Positions 32,187 through 42,206 of a stretch of 64,000 nt of DNA are shown one piece after another. Positions within the stretch are counted from its first letter, which is position 1. Every line of letters begins with the position of its first letter. This DNA comes from a virus. The translations under genes were made by a program, and so were the position numbers. The notes below the pieces were generated by a model. The model ran no database searches, had not been told where the DNA came from, and was given only the letters and a program-made list of their open reading frames with translations. The DNA lies in the IMG/VR virus record IMGVR_UViG_3300027969_000063, positions 1 through 64,000 of that record; one strand, 5' to 3'.

Positions 32187-32681
32187 TTATTGGCTTTTTT
32201 CACCAACAATCATAAATGAATCGTTTAAATCACGGTCGGAGTAGAATATATTGGTGTAACCTCTAGATTCCATATAATCTTTGATGATTCCTGCTGAGAA
32301 CATATGAATGTGTTTTCTATTATTCCATGGTCTCCAGTATTCTTGGGCATAGTGTGGTAGATATAGAAACAGAACTCCACCATTCTTTAGATTTGCTGTC
32401 CAATAATCGAGTGCTGTAACCCAATCAGGAAGATGTTCCAAACAATGGCTAGAATAAACATAGTCTAAATCTGTGTATTCAAAATTATATGCTGTATTAC
32501 CATCGTTGAAATTCAAATCGATACCGATGGCACCAGGAAAACACCACTCTTGTCTATTGCATCCAACATCTACACCATAACCTTTACAGAAGTGTTTGGC
32601 ATAAGCAATAGCAAACTGTGAGGCATTACCTTCAGCTTGAAAGTGTGGATATGTTTTTTTGTTATAGTTTAAAATATTCAT
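32187..32681 (-). CDS. SAM-dependent methyltransferase, type 11-like (164 aa)
   Basis: Motif I GYGVDVGCNRQE, an acidic strand end GIDLN, then YVYSSHCLEHLPDW and LKNGGVLFLYLPH give the class I methyltransferase fold in its short form. The likely substrate is a sugar or another small molecule, given the glycosyltransferase neighbours. Shorter than typical (about 200 or more residues). Confidence 0.78.
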   Translation of the reverse strand: MNILNYNKKTYPHFQAEGNASQFAIAYAKHFCKGYGVDVGCNRQEWCFPGAIGIDLNFNDGNTAYNFEYTDLDYVYSSHCLEHLPDWVTALDYWTANLKNGGVLFLYLPHYAQEYWRPWNNRKHIHMFSAGIIKDYMESRGYTNIFYSDRDLNDSFMIVGEKSQ

Positions 32682-33393
32682 TTAGTTTAGCCAGTTCAAA
32701 GTCGTTAAGATACATCAATTTAGAATTACGATTACCGTAAAAATGTTTTTCAAATGAATAAGTTATTGGCTTATTATCCCAATTACGAATATCATCACCC
32801 CACAATACCACTTGTTGTTTGTTCAACAAGTCAGCAACACCAGAAATACCAGTAAATGTGGAAACAAATGGATGTTTGCTATTTTTAATAATATAGGCAT
32901 TTCTCATCAGACTATCATTATAATCTAAAAATTTGATTCCGTCAAGATGTGATAGTGTCCAAGACGATCTTCTACCATCTATATTTGGACCACTCCATCG
33001 ATCACCACCATACACATCATTACCAACATCAAAACCTAAATCTTCCACTTTCAATACGAAATCATCATCCACTTCAAAAACAATTCGGTAATTGTCATTG
33101 ATCCAATTTTCATAACGGCAAGTTTCAATTGGTCTATCTGAATCTTCTTTATCTTCTCTTGTCCAAGAGCTCATTTTAATAATGTCATCACCATATAAGA
33201 ACACTTCATCATCAAATTCGACCGATGAGAATATATCTTGATACATTAGAAATTCTTTGATGCCATTAAACTTTTTCATTTCACCACGAATAATGAAATC
33301 TATTTTACCAATACTTTTAGATAGACCAGATAATACGGGTAAACTATTTACAAAGTCGCCAAGATTGGCGGTACAATCAATTTGAACTTTCAT
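32662..33393 (-). CDS. Glycosyltransferase-like protein, possibly GT9-type (243 aa)
   Basis: The start at 33393 follows AAGGATTTT. The opening MKVQIDCTANLGDFVNSLPV recalls the heptosyltransferase (GT9) N-terminus with its G-D near a helix. The rest is not clearly assigned. It lies inside a block of sugar genes, so a role in building a glycan is likely. Confidence 0.6.
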   Translation of the reverse strand: MKVQIDCTANLGDFVNSLPVLSGLSKSIGKIDFIIRGEMKKFNGIKEFLMYQDIFSSVEFDDEVFLYGDDIIKMSSWTREDKEDSDRPIETCRYENWINDNYRIVFEVDDDFVLKVEDLGFDVGNDVYGGDRWSGPNIDGRRSSWTLSHLDGIKFLDYNDSLMRNAYIIKNSKHPFVSTFTGISGVADLLNKQQVVLWGDDIRNWDNKPITYSFEKHFYGNRNSKLMYLNDFELAKLNEYFKL

Positions 33394-34180
33394 TAAAATC
33401 CTTAAAAGCAATAAACCAATCAGATTCAGATACTCTATGTAGTTCAAATAAATCTGGTGATGATAGGTACGACATTAACAATAAAGTTTGGTCGTCATCG
33501 ATTAAATTATTATCCAATAGTTCTGTAGTGTTGTGGTGTACTAGATGTTCCAACTTAGGCCACATATCTTTACCGGCAACAATACAAGGACCTGTAATGT
33601 GGACATTGTTATCAACAATAACATCTTGTATGAATGTTCCTTCTTTCCAATCTTTGATATTGAAGAAATGGATCTTATCTTTATTGAATGGATATCTCCA
33701 ATGTTTAACGCCATTGAGTGTAGATTCATCACGACAGTAACCAAAGTCCAACCAAGCAACCAAATCTGTATTGATTAGATTGGATTGAATGGCTCTGTTT
33801 ACAAATGATGATTTCAATAGATTCACTAAAACATAATCAGCATTCCAATATTCTGGATTGCGTACTTGTGTTGGATTTATTTTGCTTTGATAGTTTTCAT
33901 CTTTTTGTACTTTAGAGATTGATGTTCTCAATTCATTAAAGTTACTTTTGAAATCAACTATCAAAATATCTAGTGGTCGGTCTTGTCGTAAAAATTTAAC
34001 CTCGTCTGCCAAATCTTTTGTTGTATAAACAACCATATTATTTTCCAACTTGGCCATATGGCCAAATCGTTCAAGATATGTCTTGGTTGTTCTCTGTAAG
34101 TAATGAGGCAGACCCTTATCTGGCGTCCAATCACCACGACCAATATCAAAGAAAGCAGTAACTATGGTTATATCGTTCAT
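33377..34180 (-). CDS. HtrL/YibB-like glycosyltransferase (267 aa)
   Basis: The start MNDITIVTAFFDIGRGDW and the later WLDFGYCRD match the HtrL/YibB family of putative glycosyltransferases. The ATG overlaps the dehydratase stop as ATGA. Substrate unknown. Confidence 0.78.
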   Translation of the reverse strand: MNDITIVTAFFDIGRGDWTPDKGLPHYLQRTTKTYLERFGHMAKLENNMVVYTTKDLADEVKFLRQDRPLDILIVDFKSNFNELRTSISKVQKDENYQSKINPTQVRNPEYWNADYVLVNLLKSSFVNRAIQSNLINTDLVAWLDFGYCRDESTLNGVKHWRYPFNKDKIHFFNIKDWKEGTFIQDVIVDNNVHITGPCIVAGKDMWPKLEHLVHHNTTELLDNNLIDDDQTLLLMSYLSSPDLFELHRVSESDWFIAFKDFNESSN

Positions 34181-35205
34181 TTTAACCAACGATTATTTTC
34201 CAATGTCCATTCAACCACTTCTTTAATTCTTTCACGGAAAGAAATCTTTGGTTCCCATCCTAATGATTTCATGTATTCACCAGATAAAGCATATCGTAAA
34301 TCGTGTCCTGGTCTTGCAGAATGAAAATCATTTAATTCATAATTCAATTCTTTACCTTGTACTTTAGCAATTAATTTAGCCAATTCGAGGTTATCAATCT
34401 CTTCAGGTCCAACCAAATTAAACTTAGGACACTTTGCACCACCATAATCATAATCAGATAATTGTTCTTCTTTTAAACCCAACACAAACAATAAACCATC
34501 AGCTACATCTTTTGCATGAATGTAATGGCGAGAACCTGGAATTGTTTTGGTTGGATCGGAATGTATGGTGATTGTACCACCATCACGAATCTTACGAATA
34601 CACATTGGAATATATTTCTCCGGATGTTGTCTTTCACCAAACACATTCATTGTGTGTGTAATATAGATTGGCATCTTATAGGTGTTTTCAAATGCAACAC
34701 AAATCTCTTCTGCTGCAGCCTTAGATGCTGAATACGGATTGGTTGAGTTGTATCGGTCACGTTCTTTATAGTTAACACCTTTTGGTGCTGGACCAAATAC
34801 CTCATCTGTTGAGAAGTATACAAATCTTTCTAAATTAGGAAGTGTTCTTGCATACTGCAGTACATTTGCCGTACCAATTACATTATCTTGAATAAATTCC
34901 ATTGGAAATTCAATGGATCGGTCCACATGAGAACCTGCGGCCAAATGCAAAATAATATTTACATCACCTAGTAGTCCAACAATTTGTGGATTAAGTTCTG
35001 CTCGCAAGTCGTGATATACGATTTCAATCCTCTTACGAACTTCTGGTGCAGTATCTTTTAATAAATCAGCAAGGCGATTTAAATTACCTGAATAATCTAG
35101 TCGGTCAAGAGTTACAATTTCCCAATCAGTTTCTTTTAATATTTTGTCAACCACATGGTGGGCAATAAATCCGGCACCGCCGGTCAATAGTACTCTCTTA
35201 CTCAT
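34177..35205 (-). CDS. NAD-dependent sugar epimerase/dehydratase, RmlB-like (342 aa)
   Basis: Short-chain dehydrogenase fold: GGAGFIAHHV (glycine-rich NAD motif near residue 9), the FSTDEVFG segment and YSASKAAAEE (YxxxK catalytic pair). STDEV with the neighbouring motifs is typical of dTDP-glucose 4,6-dehydratases. The product would feed a deoxysugar pathway for a virion or DNA glycan. Confidence 0.88.
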   Translation of the reverse strand: MSKRVLLTGGAGFIAHHVVDKILKETDWEIVTLDRLDYSGNLNRLADLLKDTAPEVRKRIEIVYHDLRAELNPQIVGLLGDVNIILHLAAGSHVDRSIEFPMEFIQDNVIGTANVLQYARTLPNLERFVYFSTDEVFGPAPKGVNYKERDRYNSTNPYSASKAAAEEICVAFENTYKMPIYITHTMNVFGERQHPEKYIPMCIRKIRDGGTITIHSDPTKTIPGSRHYIHAKDVADGLLFVLGLKEEQLSDYDYGGAKCPKFNLVGPEEIDNLELAKLIAKVQGKELNYELNDFHSARPGHDLRYALSGEYMKSLGWEPKISFRERIKEVVEWTLENNRWLK

Positions 35206-35207
35206 AA

Positions 35208-36062
35208 TTAACTCCTGTAAATAAACATTTGTGATTCATCATCTTGGCCAAACTTCTTCTCGACAAACTTTTTAATCTCCGGTACACGATCATATTGATG
35301 TACTATAGGAAATATTCTTCCATCTAGTGGTGGTATTTTAACCAATCCATTTTCCCAAATTGGTTCACTAAACAATAAATTTGGTTTGAACTTTTCAATT
35401 TTGGATGGATCCATAACTGTGCCGAGTTCACAAGCCCAATCATGTGTATATGTAACAACATCTTTAAATGGTAGTGTATTGATTAATACATTGAATACAG
35501 CTTGGTCACAAATAGGAATTGGCCGGTTGATTGCGTTGGTAAAGATATTGAACACCATATCTTTTACATATTCTGAAGTGCCACCAAATGTTCCAACATT
35601 AAAAATTTCATTATTTTTAAACTGTTGATAGATATACGGACCATAAGATTGTAGTAAGTTTTCATTACCCCAAGCTTCGTCTTTATATCTTAAACCTTCT
35701 GAAGCAACCACAAGTTTATGTCCAATTAACTTCTCAAATGGGTCACATTGAAAATACACATCTTTAACATCTGTGGTAATCACATACTCATATTTTTGCC
35801 AATGTTTGTAAAGATAATCATAGATTGAATGAAAGCGTAACACATGAATTGGTATGCGTATACCTTCAACTCCCAACATAGGAACAATAATGACACCTTG
35901 TGATTCTAACCAATCTAGAGTTTCATCAGATGCGTTACCATAAACTAGAACAATATCACAATCATTATCATCGCCCGAATGTACCTTTGCTGATAATACC
36001 CAAGGTCTTAACTGGTTAGCGTTATAGTTTGTGAACCCACCGATGATGAGATTTTTTGCCAC
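35208..36062 (-). CDS. Glycosyltransferase-like protein, GTG start (284 aa)
   Basis: The frame starts with GTG at 36062, preceded by GGAGAG, and overlaps the end of the upstream gene by 55 nt. Segments YVITTDVKDVYFQ (DxxD acidic metal site) and DQAVFNVLI look like the nucleotide-sugar site of GT-A enzymes. Substrate unknown. Confidence 0.7.
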   Translation of the reverse strand: MAKNLIIGGFTNYNANQLRPWVLSAKVHSGDDNDCDIVLVYGNASDETLDWLESQGVIIVPMLGVEGIRIPIHVLRFHSIYDYLYKHWQKYEYVITTDVKDVYFQCDPFEKLIGHKLVVASEGLRYKDEAWGNENLLQSYGPYIYQQFKNNEIFNVGTFGGTSEYVKDMVFNIFTNAINRPIPICDQAVFNVLINTLPFKDVVTYTHDWACELGTVMDPSKIEKFKPNLLFSEPIWENGLVKIPPLDGRIFPIVHQYDRVPEIKKFVEKKFGQDDESQMFIYRS

Positions 36063-36766
36063 GGGAACTCTCCATTATATTTTTTATTCATTACTGCATT
36101 ACCATTGATAAAGAATTCAGCATTAACTGAACCTTCACCGCCATCAACACGATAGTTCACGGTGTATTCACCTGTACAATCGAATTTATTGAAGTGTTGA
36201 GCAATCGTTGCCAGAAACACTCGATCCTGTCCCCAACCACCATGCCAAACGGAAGCCAATTTTACACCAATTTCCGTTTTAAGGCAATACGAATTGGTAT
36301 CAACATGATTAACTCCGTGGTAAGTTTGCCATTTACCTAACGATTCACAGTCATCATGGCAAACAAATGTACCATCTTTGTTATAGATATCTCTTAATGA
36401 ATAACACCAGTCAAGATTTTTTGATTTGATTATATTGATACAAGATTCAACATGATTAGGTTTCAACCAATTATCTTGGTCAAGGTATAACACATATTCA
36501 GTATCAATGAGGTGAGTAAAGGCTGCATAGACACGGTGACCATAAAATCCATTGGCACCCACATTCAAAGGCAAATTACAAAGCACAATCTTTTTATAAT
36601 TTGGATGTTTCTCAAATTGTTTAATATGGTTCTTTACAGCATAAACAAATTCTGGACCATCACAAACAATATAACACTTGGTATCATAAGTTTGATTCAA
36701 TACTGATTTAATTGCTTCATGTACTGGTGCACCACCAGTAGTTGGTATAATCACAGTTGCGGACAT
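36008..36766 (-). CDS. Glycosyltransferase family 2-like (252 aa)
   Basis: SATVIIPTTGGAPVHEAIKS at the start and LYLDQDNWLKP (metal-binding DxD-type) in the middle identify a GT-A fold, family 2 enzyme. First gene of the sugar cluster after a short gap. Acceptor unknown. Confidence 0.85.
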   Translation of the reverse strand: MSATVIIPTTGGAPVHEAIKSVLNQTYDTKCYIVCDGPEFVYAVKNHIKQFEKHPNYKKIVLCNLPLNVGANGFYGHRVYAAFTHLIDTEYVLYLDQDNWLKPNHVESCINIIKSKNLDWCYSLRDIYNKDGTFVCHDDCESLGKWQTYHGVNHVDTNSYCLKTEIGVKLASVWHGGWGQDRVFLATIAQHFNKFDCTGEYTVNYRVDGGEGSVNAEFFINGNAVMNKKYNGEFPWQKISSSVGSQTITLTS

Positions 36767-36768
36767 AA

Positions 36769-37047
36769 TTAATTCCTAGTTAATTTCAATATTCTTTCTA
36801 TTTGCTTTTCGATTAATGGTTTACGATTAGGCCAATATATGTATTCTTTATCTCCAGTCGAGTGGAGTTTGGTTAGAAAAGGAATAATAATCTTTTCAAC
36901 CTCAGTAAGGCGTGTCTTATAATCATCAGCCGTTTCGGCTGTCTTGTTGATGACCGAGTTATAATCGGCTTCTGAAACGGCGGAGAACCCAAAGTCGTCC
37001 TCCATTTCAAATTCTTTTGCTAGTTTATCAAAGTCTATGAGTGCCAT
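36769..37047 (-). CDS. Small conserved-type phage protein (92 aa)
   Basis: The start at 37047 (MALIDFDKLAKEF) follows AAGGATAT. The protein has an acidic N-terminal region and a basic C-terminal helix. Similar proteins occur next to structural genes of T4-like phages. Function unknown. Confidence 0.65.
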   Translation of the reverse strand: MALIDFDKLAKEFEMEDDFGFSAVSEADYNSVINKTAETADDYKTRLTEVEKIIIPFLTKLHSTGDKEYIYWPNRKPLIEKQIERILKLTRN

Positions 37048-37057
37048 TAGTATATCC

Positions 37058-38368
37058 TTATTTTGCAACTACAAATTTTGCTGAATCGGATGACATTGAA
37101 GCCGCATAAGCATATGCCATTCTAACAAATGATGATTTTGTGTTTTCATCGGTAAAAATATTTTTAATTATGATAGGCCAGATTTTATTCGATACATGTA
37201 TAGCACTAAGTTGACCTACTCTCTCATCATAATTAATTTCTTTTTTAGATTCCTTTATCACTTCTTTAGTTTTTTCATCTTTATTTTTCATATCAAAACC
37301 TTTAGTTTTGACTTTATCTGTCAATTCTTTTCTTATGGGTTTTTTCAGTTCTTTAAAAGTTGTGTTTGCTGTTTTAAATTTATTTTTAATGTCATTTGTG
37401 ACACCATCGCTAATTAAAGATATAATACCTAAAATTTGTTCTAGCCCAAGACTTCCACCTCTAGCATTCATTCCTTTTAACATAATTTCACCTTTAATAC
37501 CTGCCGTAGAGGGATCATGTCGAATTAATATCTTATCGTTTTCACTATTGGTATTTTTTAAAAATAGTTTTAAATCTCTTGCTGGAGGTTTTCCAATGAT
37601 ATTTCCTGTTGGATAAGCAGTCCATGAAACATCACCTCCTTCATATTTTTCCAATTCTTTCCAATCTTGAGTTCTGTTAAAGTTTACTTTTTTTACTGTA
37701 ACTTTATCCGGAGCAAATTTTAAAGACAGCGGTAATAACTCACCATTATCAATTAATTTACTTATCATCGAATTTAATGAAAAAAATGTTGTTTTACTTA
37801 AATTGCTCTGTGATGCAGCAGTAATAATTGTTTTTTTGGCCAAAGGTGTTGCAAAATAGATATCGGCCGGAGACCACTTATTCAATTCACCAAAAGGTAT
37901 AAATCTTCTTTTAGTTTTTGTTTCTCTATTGTTTTTTTGTTTTTCATTAGCCACTTCAAATAATTTTGATATATTGTCCATTATTTCGTCTTTGTGTTCA
38001 TAAAACACATCAGACCATCCAAAAGGAGCAATCTTAGCATGAAGTTTATTTAAACCATTAACCTTGGCTACCAATTCTTTTCCAATATTAGAAGATGAAA
38101 TATACCAAGCTTTTTGTTTTGTTAGAAAATCATCTACTTGTTGAAATGATGCTTGGCCCGATTTAACGTGATTTTTAAAAATTTCTTCAACAGAATTTTT
38201 TTTCTTTGAATACATCATATTCCAAGCTGTTTTAAAATCAGGATAAGTTTTGTAGGTGTTTACATCAAATAAACTTTTTGATAGTTTAATTTTATCTTGG
38301 CCAAGGTAATCAGCCATAGCACAAAACAATGCTTGAGCAGTTTCTTGTATATCTTCTTTAGAAGCCAT
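37058..38368 (-). CDS. Large hypothetical protein under late promoter (436 aa)
   Basis: Soluble, basic, mixed alpha/beta protein without a recognised domain. A perfect TATAAATA (38458-38465) lies about 90 bp upstream, within the previous gene, suggesting late expression and a virion or assembly role. The C-terminus ends SAKFVVAK. Confidence 0.65.
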   Translation of the reverse strand: MASKEDIQETAQALFCAMADYLGQDKIKLSKSLFDVNTYKTYPDFKTAWNMMYSKKKNSVEEIFKNHVKSGQASFQQVDDFLTKQKAWYISSSNIGKELVAKVNGLNKLHAKIAPFGWSDVFYEHKDEIMDNISKLFEVANEKQKNNRETKTKRRFIPFGELNKWSPADIYFATPLAKKTIITAASQSNLSKTTFFSLNSMISKLIDNGELLPLSLKFAPDKVTVKKVNFNRTQDWKELEKYEGGDVSWTAYPTGNIIGKPPARDLKLFLKNTNSENDKILIRHDPSTAGIKGEIMLKGMNARGGSLGLEQILGIISLISDGVTNDIKNKFKTANTTFKELKKPIRKELTDKVKTKGFDMKNKDEKTKEVIKESKKEINYDERVGQLSAIHVSNKIWPIIIKNIFTDENTKSSFVRMAYAYAASMSSDSAKFVVAK

Positions 38369-38371
38369 ATA

Positions 38372-39481
38372 TCACCTAATAATTTGAATGTCTTTACCTG
38401 AAGTCCAGATTTCGAGTTCTGTCCTTAATCTACCCTCGGTTCTAAGGGTTTCGTATCTATTTATAGCTTTACTCCGCCACCATTCAATAATATTGGCCAG
38501 TTCATGTTTGGCATAGTTTTCACCAGGTAAAAGAGTATCAGTTTTACAGTTCATGTAATCTACTGTATTTTTGAAACCATAGTCCGATGTATAATATCTT
38601 TTCTTCTCTGTCAACTTTTTGGCGTTCTCAATCGTTAGGTTGAAAGTGTCACCTTCAGTTGTTCCTTTTAGAGCGGCTTTGGTTAAGGCAATAATTTTGG
38701 TAAATGTTCTTAACTTTCTACTGGTCGTTGAAGTATCACCACCCAATAAATCTCCAGTAATGTTCTCAACATAATCTTTTAGGTCATGATATCTTTGGCC
38801 GTGCATCATGGGTACCATATCAGATTCGGTCAGACCTCTAAATCGAATATAAGGTTTCATACCATCGTATTGTGATACTGACTTTGTAGAACCATATAAA
38901 CTGGTGGTTTCAAATAGGCAAAGATTCATACCATATTTCTTATTACAGATTTCTCTTACTGTATGGCTGGTACAAATGGCCGATAGAAGTTTGCCACCTA
39001 GGTAATTAAAACCAAATGGTTGAGCTGGTACAATTACAAATCCCATAGCACAAGAAACATTGAATCGTTTGGCAGTATCTTCCTGTTGGATCCAGACCTG
39101 TCCTAAGAGTTCGTTTCTAGGTTTCATATAGATTACTGGTGAACCTAAACGAATGAATCCTAGAACCTTTCCTGAGTTCTTCTCTCTAACTGCCAACTGT
39201 ATATTCTTACCAACTGGAGATTTATTGATGTGTGAAGAGGTAATGGCAAGTAATGTTTCAAATTGAGTATTTGGTATTTCACACACCTCAATATCCATAT
39301 CATTTGGGTGCATGGAGAAATCAGAGAACAAATCATCTTCGGGTGGAAATAAAGAAGATGGCAATTCTGCCACCGACTTTAACTTCTCATCACGCATGTA
39401 TTCTTCGGTACTTCCAATGTTACTAAAATAATCATTGAACACCTTAGAACAATGTAAGGCTTGTTCTCTAGTTAGTATCAT
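38372..39481 (-). CDS. DruA-like (DUF4338-type) protein A (369 aa)
   Basis: The core PFGFNYLGGKLL, then TTSLYGSTK and SQYDG, matches the pattern of DUF4338, the domain of DruA in Druantia defence systems, and a second protein at 55920-57179 has the same three motifs. The family is GNAT-like in fold as I understand it; activity in phages is unknown. It lies directly downstream of helicase gp41 with overlapping stop and start. Confidence 0.65.
   Translation of the reverse strand: MILTREQALHCSKVFNDYFSNIGSTEEYMRDEKLKSVAELPSSLFPPEDDLFSDFSMHPNDMDIEVCEIPNTQFETLLAITSSHINKSPVGKNIQLAVREKNSGKVLGFIRLGSPVIYMKPRNELLGQVWIQQEDTAKRFNVSCAMGFVIVPAQPFGFNYLGGKLLSAICTSHTVREICNKKYGMNLCLFETTSLYGSTKSVSQYDGMKPYIRFRGLTESDMVPMMHGQRYHDLKDYVENITGDLLGGDTSTTSRKLRTFTKIIALTKAALKGTTEGDTFNLTIENAKKLTEKKRYYTSDYGFKNTVDYMNCKTDTLLPGENYAKHELANIIEWWRSKAINRYETLRTEGRLRTELEIWTSGKDIQIIR
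38458..38465 (-). promoter_or_regulatory. T4-type late promoter TATAAATA
   Basis: Exact TATAAATA on the minus strand, inside the DruA-like gene end, about 90 bp ahead of the 436-residue gene. Confidence 0.5.
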
Positions 39482-40857
39482 ACTTTAAAGCCTTCAAAGT
39501 TCTTCTTTTCATGTTTAATTTTATTATTGGCACCAATATGACCGGCATCAGCAAGACCGTGTTGTGCTGATTGTTCAACATCATATAGTTTCATCTTGGC
39601 TCTATCGACACCAATGGTGAATCGTTTGTAATATGTTGGATCATTATAACGATTCTTTAATTGTTTAACCATCATCTGACCCATCTCTTCCAATTCTTCA
39701 GAAGAAATCAACGCAAACATTAGGTCGGCGGTTGCAGGCAACCCGAAACTCTCACTCGTATCCTCCAAGCCTGGATCGCTCGATGTGAATCCGCTTCTGG
39801 TAGTTTGAGTAGCAGATACAATAGGAACATTACATTCAACCGCAAGTCCCCTAAGTTCTTCTGCGATGGACTTGACATAGGTGTAAGAGTTAATATTCGC
39901 ACCAGCTTTGATACGAGAAGAACAGCAGATATTAAGATAATCCACAAAAATAATATCAGGCACGAAAGACCTTTTGAGGTTGAGTTCATTTAGTAAAGTC
40001 CTAAAATGTGTTGTCGATGCAGATGCTGTAGGATATTCTTTGATGATTAATTTACCAGTTACCTTCTCTTTAACCTTGGCAACCTTTTTATCATACATAT
40101 CTTTTGGTAAATCCATTAGGTCATCAAGAGTTACATTCAATAAGTTCGCATCTATTCTTTCTGCAATCTTTTCTTCAGCCATTTCAAGTGTAATGTATAA
40201 CACATTTTTTCCTTGAACCATAGCACCGGCAGCAACATGACACATAAACAAAGATTTACCAACGCCAGTACCAGCAAGAGCAATATTAAGGGTTTTGGCA
40301 GGTAATCCTCCCTTTGTAATTTTGTTAAAACATTCCAAATCAAAGGGGATTCGTTCTTCTTTTCTGTGATAGAATTCATATCGTTCATCGCTGTTCTCTA
40401 AGTAATCATGTCCTACGGAGTTATCGAAACTGACGGCCAAAGCGTCCGATAATATAGAGGGAATTGCACCTTTCTCGTTGCTTTTGTCCTTACCATCGAG
40501 AATTGAAATAGCCCGTAATACACCATTGTATATCGCCTTCTCTTGGCAAAACTTTTCCGTTTTGTCAACAAGCCATTGAACCTCGGTTTCTGTTTTGCTA
40601 CCAGCCTCAATTTCTTGGAGATAAGATTCACAGTTCTTAACTTCGTCATCCGAGAGATTATTCTTTTCTTTGAAGGCAATACTAATTGCTTCAATCGTAG
40701 GCGAAGAATTGTAAGTTTCCGTGAATGATGTAATCTCATTAAATAATGTCTTTTCAGTTCTGTCTGAAAAATATTCAGGCTTTAAAAATGGTAATACTTT
40801 CCTAAGAAAATCTTCATTGTAAATCAGATTCTTTAATATCGTCTGTTCCAGTTTCAT
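39478..40857 (-). CDS. 41: Replicative DNA helicase gp41 (459 aa)
   Basis: DnaB-type helicase: Walker A GTGVGKS, then YITLEMAEE, IIFVDYLN (Walker B) and SATQTTRSG, ending near VDRAKMKLYD. It unwinds DNA at the fork and pairs with primase gp61. Start at 40857 chosen over the Met one codon upstream. It overlaps the upstream small gene by 44 nt. Length fits T4 gp41 (475 residues). Confidence 0.95.
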   Translation of the reverse strand: MKLEQTILKNLIYNEDFLRKVLPFLKPEYFSDRTEKTLFNEITSFTETYNSSPTIEAISIAFKEKNNLSDDEVKNCESYLQEIEAGSKTETEVQWLVDKTEKFCQEKAIYNGVLRAISILDGKDKSNEKGAIPSILSDALAVSFDNSVGHDYLENSDERYEFYHRKEERIPFDLECFNKITKGGLPAKTLNIALAGTGVGKSLFMCHVAAGAMVQGKNVLYITLEMAEEKIAERIDANLLNVTLDDLMDLPKDMYDKKVAKVKEKVTGKLIIKEYPTASASTTHFRTLLNELNLKRSFVPDIIFVDYLNICCSSRIKAGANINSYTYVKSIAEELRGLAVECNVPIVSATQTTRSGFTSSDPGLEDTSESFGLPATADLMFALISSEELEEMGQMMVKQLKNRYNDPTYYKRFTIGVDRAKMKLYDVEQSAQHGLADAGHIGANNKIKHEKKNFEGFKV

Positions 40858-41137
40858 CAATTATATCCTGCTCAAGATTGGATGACATAATTTCTACAAG
40901 TAGGTCACCAATATGGTTTTTAAAATTACTATCTTTTTGCAACTTCTTTGGTTTGTGTCCTATAGATTCTAACACATCATAAGCAAAAAGTAAATACATT
41001 TGTTCATCTTTTTCTTCAAACTTTACTCTACCATACTTAAATGTGGTATCTTTGTAAGGTCCATCCAAAAGTTTAATATGTACCGCAGTGTCATCCGTTT
41101 TAGGATAGATGTAACAATAATCAATTCCTTCAATCAT
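40814..41137 (-). CDS. Small protein between uvsX and 41 (107 aa)
   Basis: Position matches T4 gene 40, which lies between uvsX and 41. The sequence (DGPYKDTTFKYGRVKFEE) looks beta-rich. Function unknown; similarity to gp40 is not evident by eye. Confidence 0.68.
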   Translation of the reverse strand: MIEGIDYCYIYPKTDDTAVHIKLLDGPYKDTTFKYGRVKFEEKDEQMYLLFAYDVLESIGHKPKKLQKDSNFKNHIGDLLVEIMSSNLEQDIIDETGTDDIKESDLQ

Positions 41138-42206
41138 CTTCTACTCCGTTTGTTGTCTCCACTTCAAATGCTTGGTCAACATCTCCTTGCATGATATTAC
41201 CTGAAGCAATTTGATAGGTGTTCTGTACAAAATCTTGGAAGGATTTTTGTTTGAGTATTGGTAGCCAAAATTCAGATGAATCGGTTTCTTTGATACGGTA
41301 TTTTTTATCTTCTATAACACCATCTGTGTCCACTTTGCTGTACCAACCATTAGTTGGCTTAACAACATGACCCGAATCAAGTGCAATATCAAGTAACCCG
41401 CTCCACTTACTAATGCCACCATCGTGACGAACAGTAACAGGAATTTTAGATTTCTCTCTAACATATCTACTCTTTTCTACATTGATGATAAAGTTATAAC
41501 CTACAACTTCAGTACCTTCTTTTTCTTGTTGCCGGCCAATAATGAAAACATTATCAGCCGAATACATTGAACCTGTTCCACCACCAACAATGGCTTTAGG
41601 GAACATTCCAATTTCCATGTAAGTATGATTTACCACAATCATTGGAATATCTTTAAGATTCAGGTGTGGTGTTACCATTCGAAATAATGATTTAACTTGT
41701 TTTGCTCTTGACATATCAGCAACAGACTTTTCAGCCAAGGCATCTTCTACTTCTTTCTTCGATGCTAAGTTACCAATAGAATCAATTATGATGATGAGTT
41801 TGTCACCCCTATCAAGTTTCGTAAGTTGTTGCATAATGTCGAATTTGAGTTGTTCGATATCTGTGAGGGGAGTGTGCAGTACACGCTCGGTATCGATACC
41901 AAAGCTGTCAAAATAACTCTGAGGAGTACCAAACTCACTATCGTAGAATAAAAGAGCCGCATCTTCATATTTGTCCAAATAAGATTTTGCCATCAAAAGT
42001 GAGAAAGCAGTCTTAAAGTGTTTTGATGGACCTGCCCACATTGTAAGACCTGGTGTTAAACCACCATCTAGTTTGCCACTCAATGCCACATTAATAATTG
42101 GCACAGAAGTAGGAATCATATCCTTGGCAGTAAAGAACTTTGATTTCGACAGAATGGCCGAATCTTTAATACTACTGTTCTTTTTAATTTTATCTAATAT
42201 ACTCAT
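41130..42206 (-). CDS. uvsX: UvsX RecA-like recombinase (358 aa)
   Basis: RecA fold: Walker A GPSKHFKT (about residue 59), YDSEFGTP, IIIIDSIGNL (Walker B) and VVNHTYMEIG. Homologous strand exchange and recombination-dependent replication in T4-like phages use UvsX with UvsY and UvsW, both encoded at the right end of this window. The ATGA-type junction joins it to the membrane protein gene. Confidence 0.93.
   Translation of the reverse strand: MSILDKIKKNSSIKDSAILSKSKFFTAKDMIPTSVPIINVALSGKLDGGLTPGLTMWAGPSKHFKTAFSLLMAKSYLDKYEDAALLFYDSEFGTPQSYFDSFGIDTERVLHTPLTDIEQLKFDIMQQLTKLDRGDKLIIIIDSIGNLASKKEVEDALAEKSVADMSRAKQVKSLFRMVTPHLNLKDIPMIVVNHTYMEIGMFPKAIVGGGTGSMYSADNVFIIGRQQEKEGTEVVGYNFIINVEKSRYVREKSKIPVTVRHDGGISKWSGLLDIALDSGHVVKPTNGWYSKVDTDGVIEDKKYRIKETDSSEFWLPILKQKSFQDFVQNTYQIASGNIMQGDVDQAFEVETTNGVEDD

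Noticed and set aside
40413-40739. 108-codon Arg-rich frame inside gp41
   Set aside because: Shadow of gp41; the basic content comes from the gp41 codons read in the next frame, with no ribosome site.
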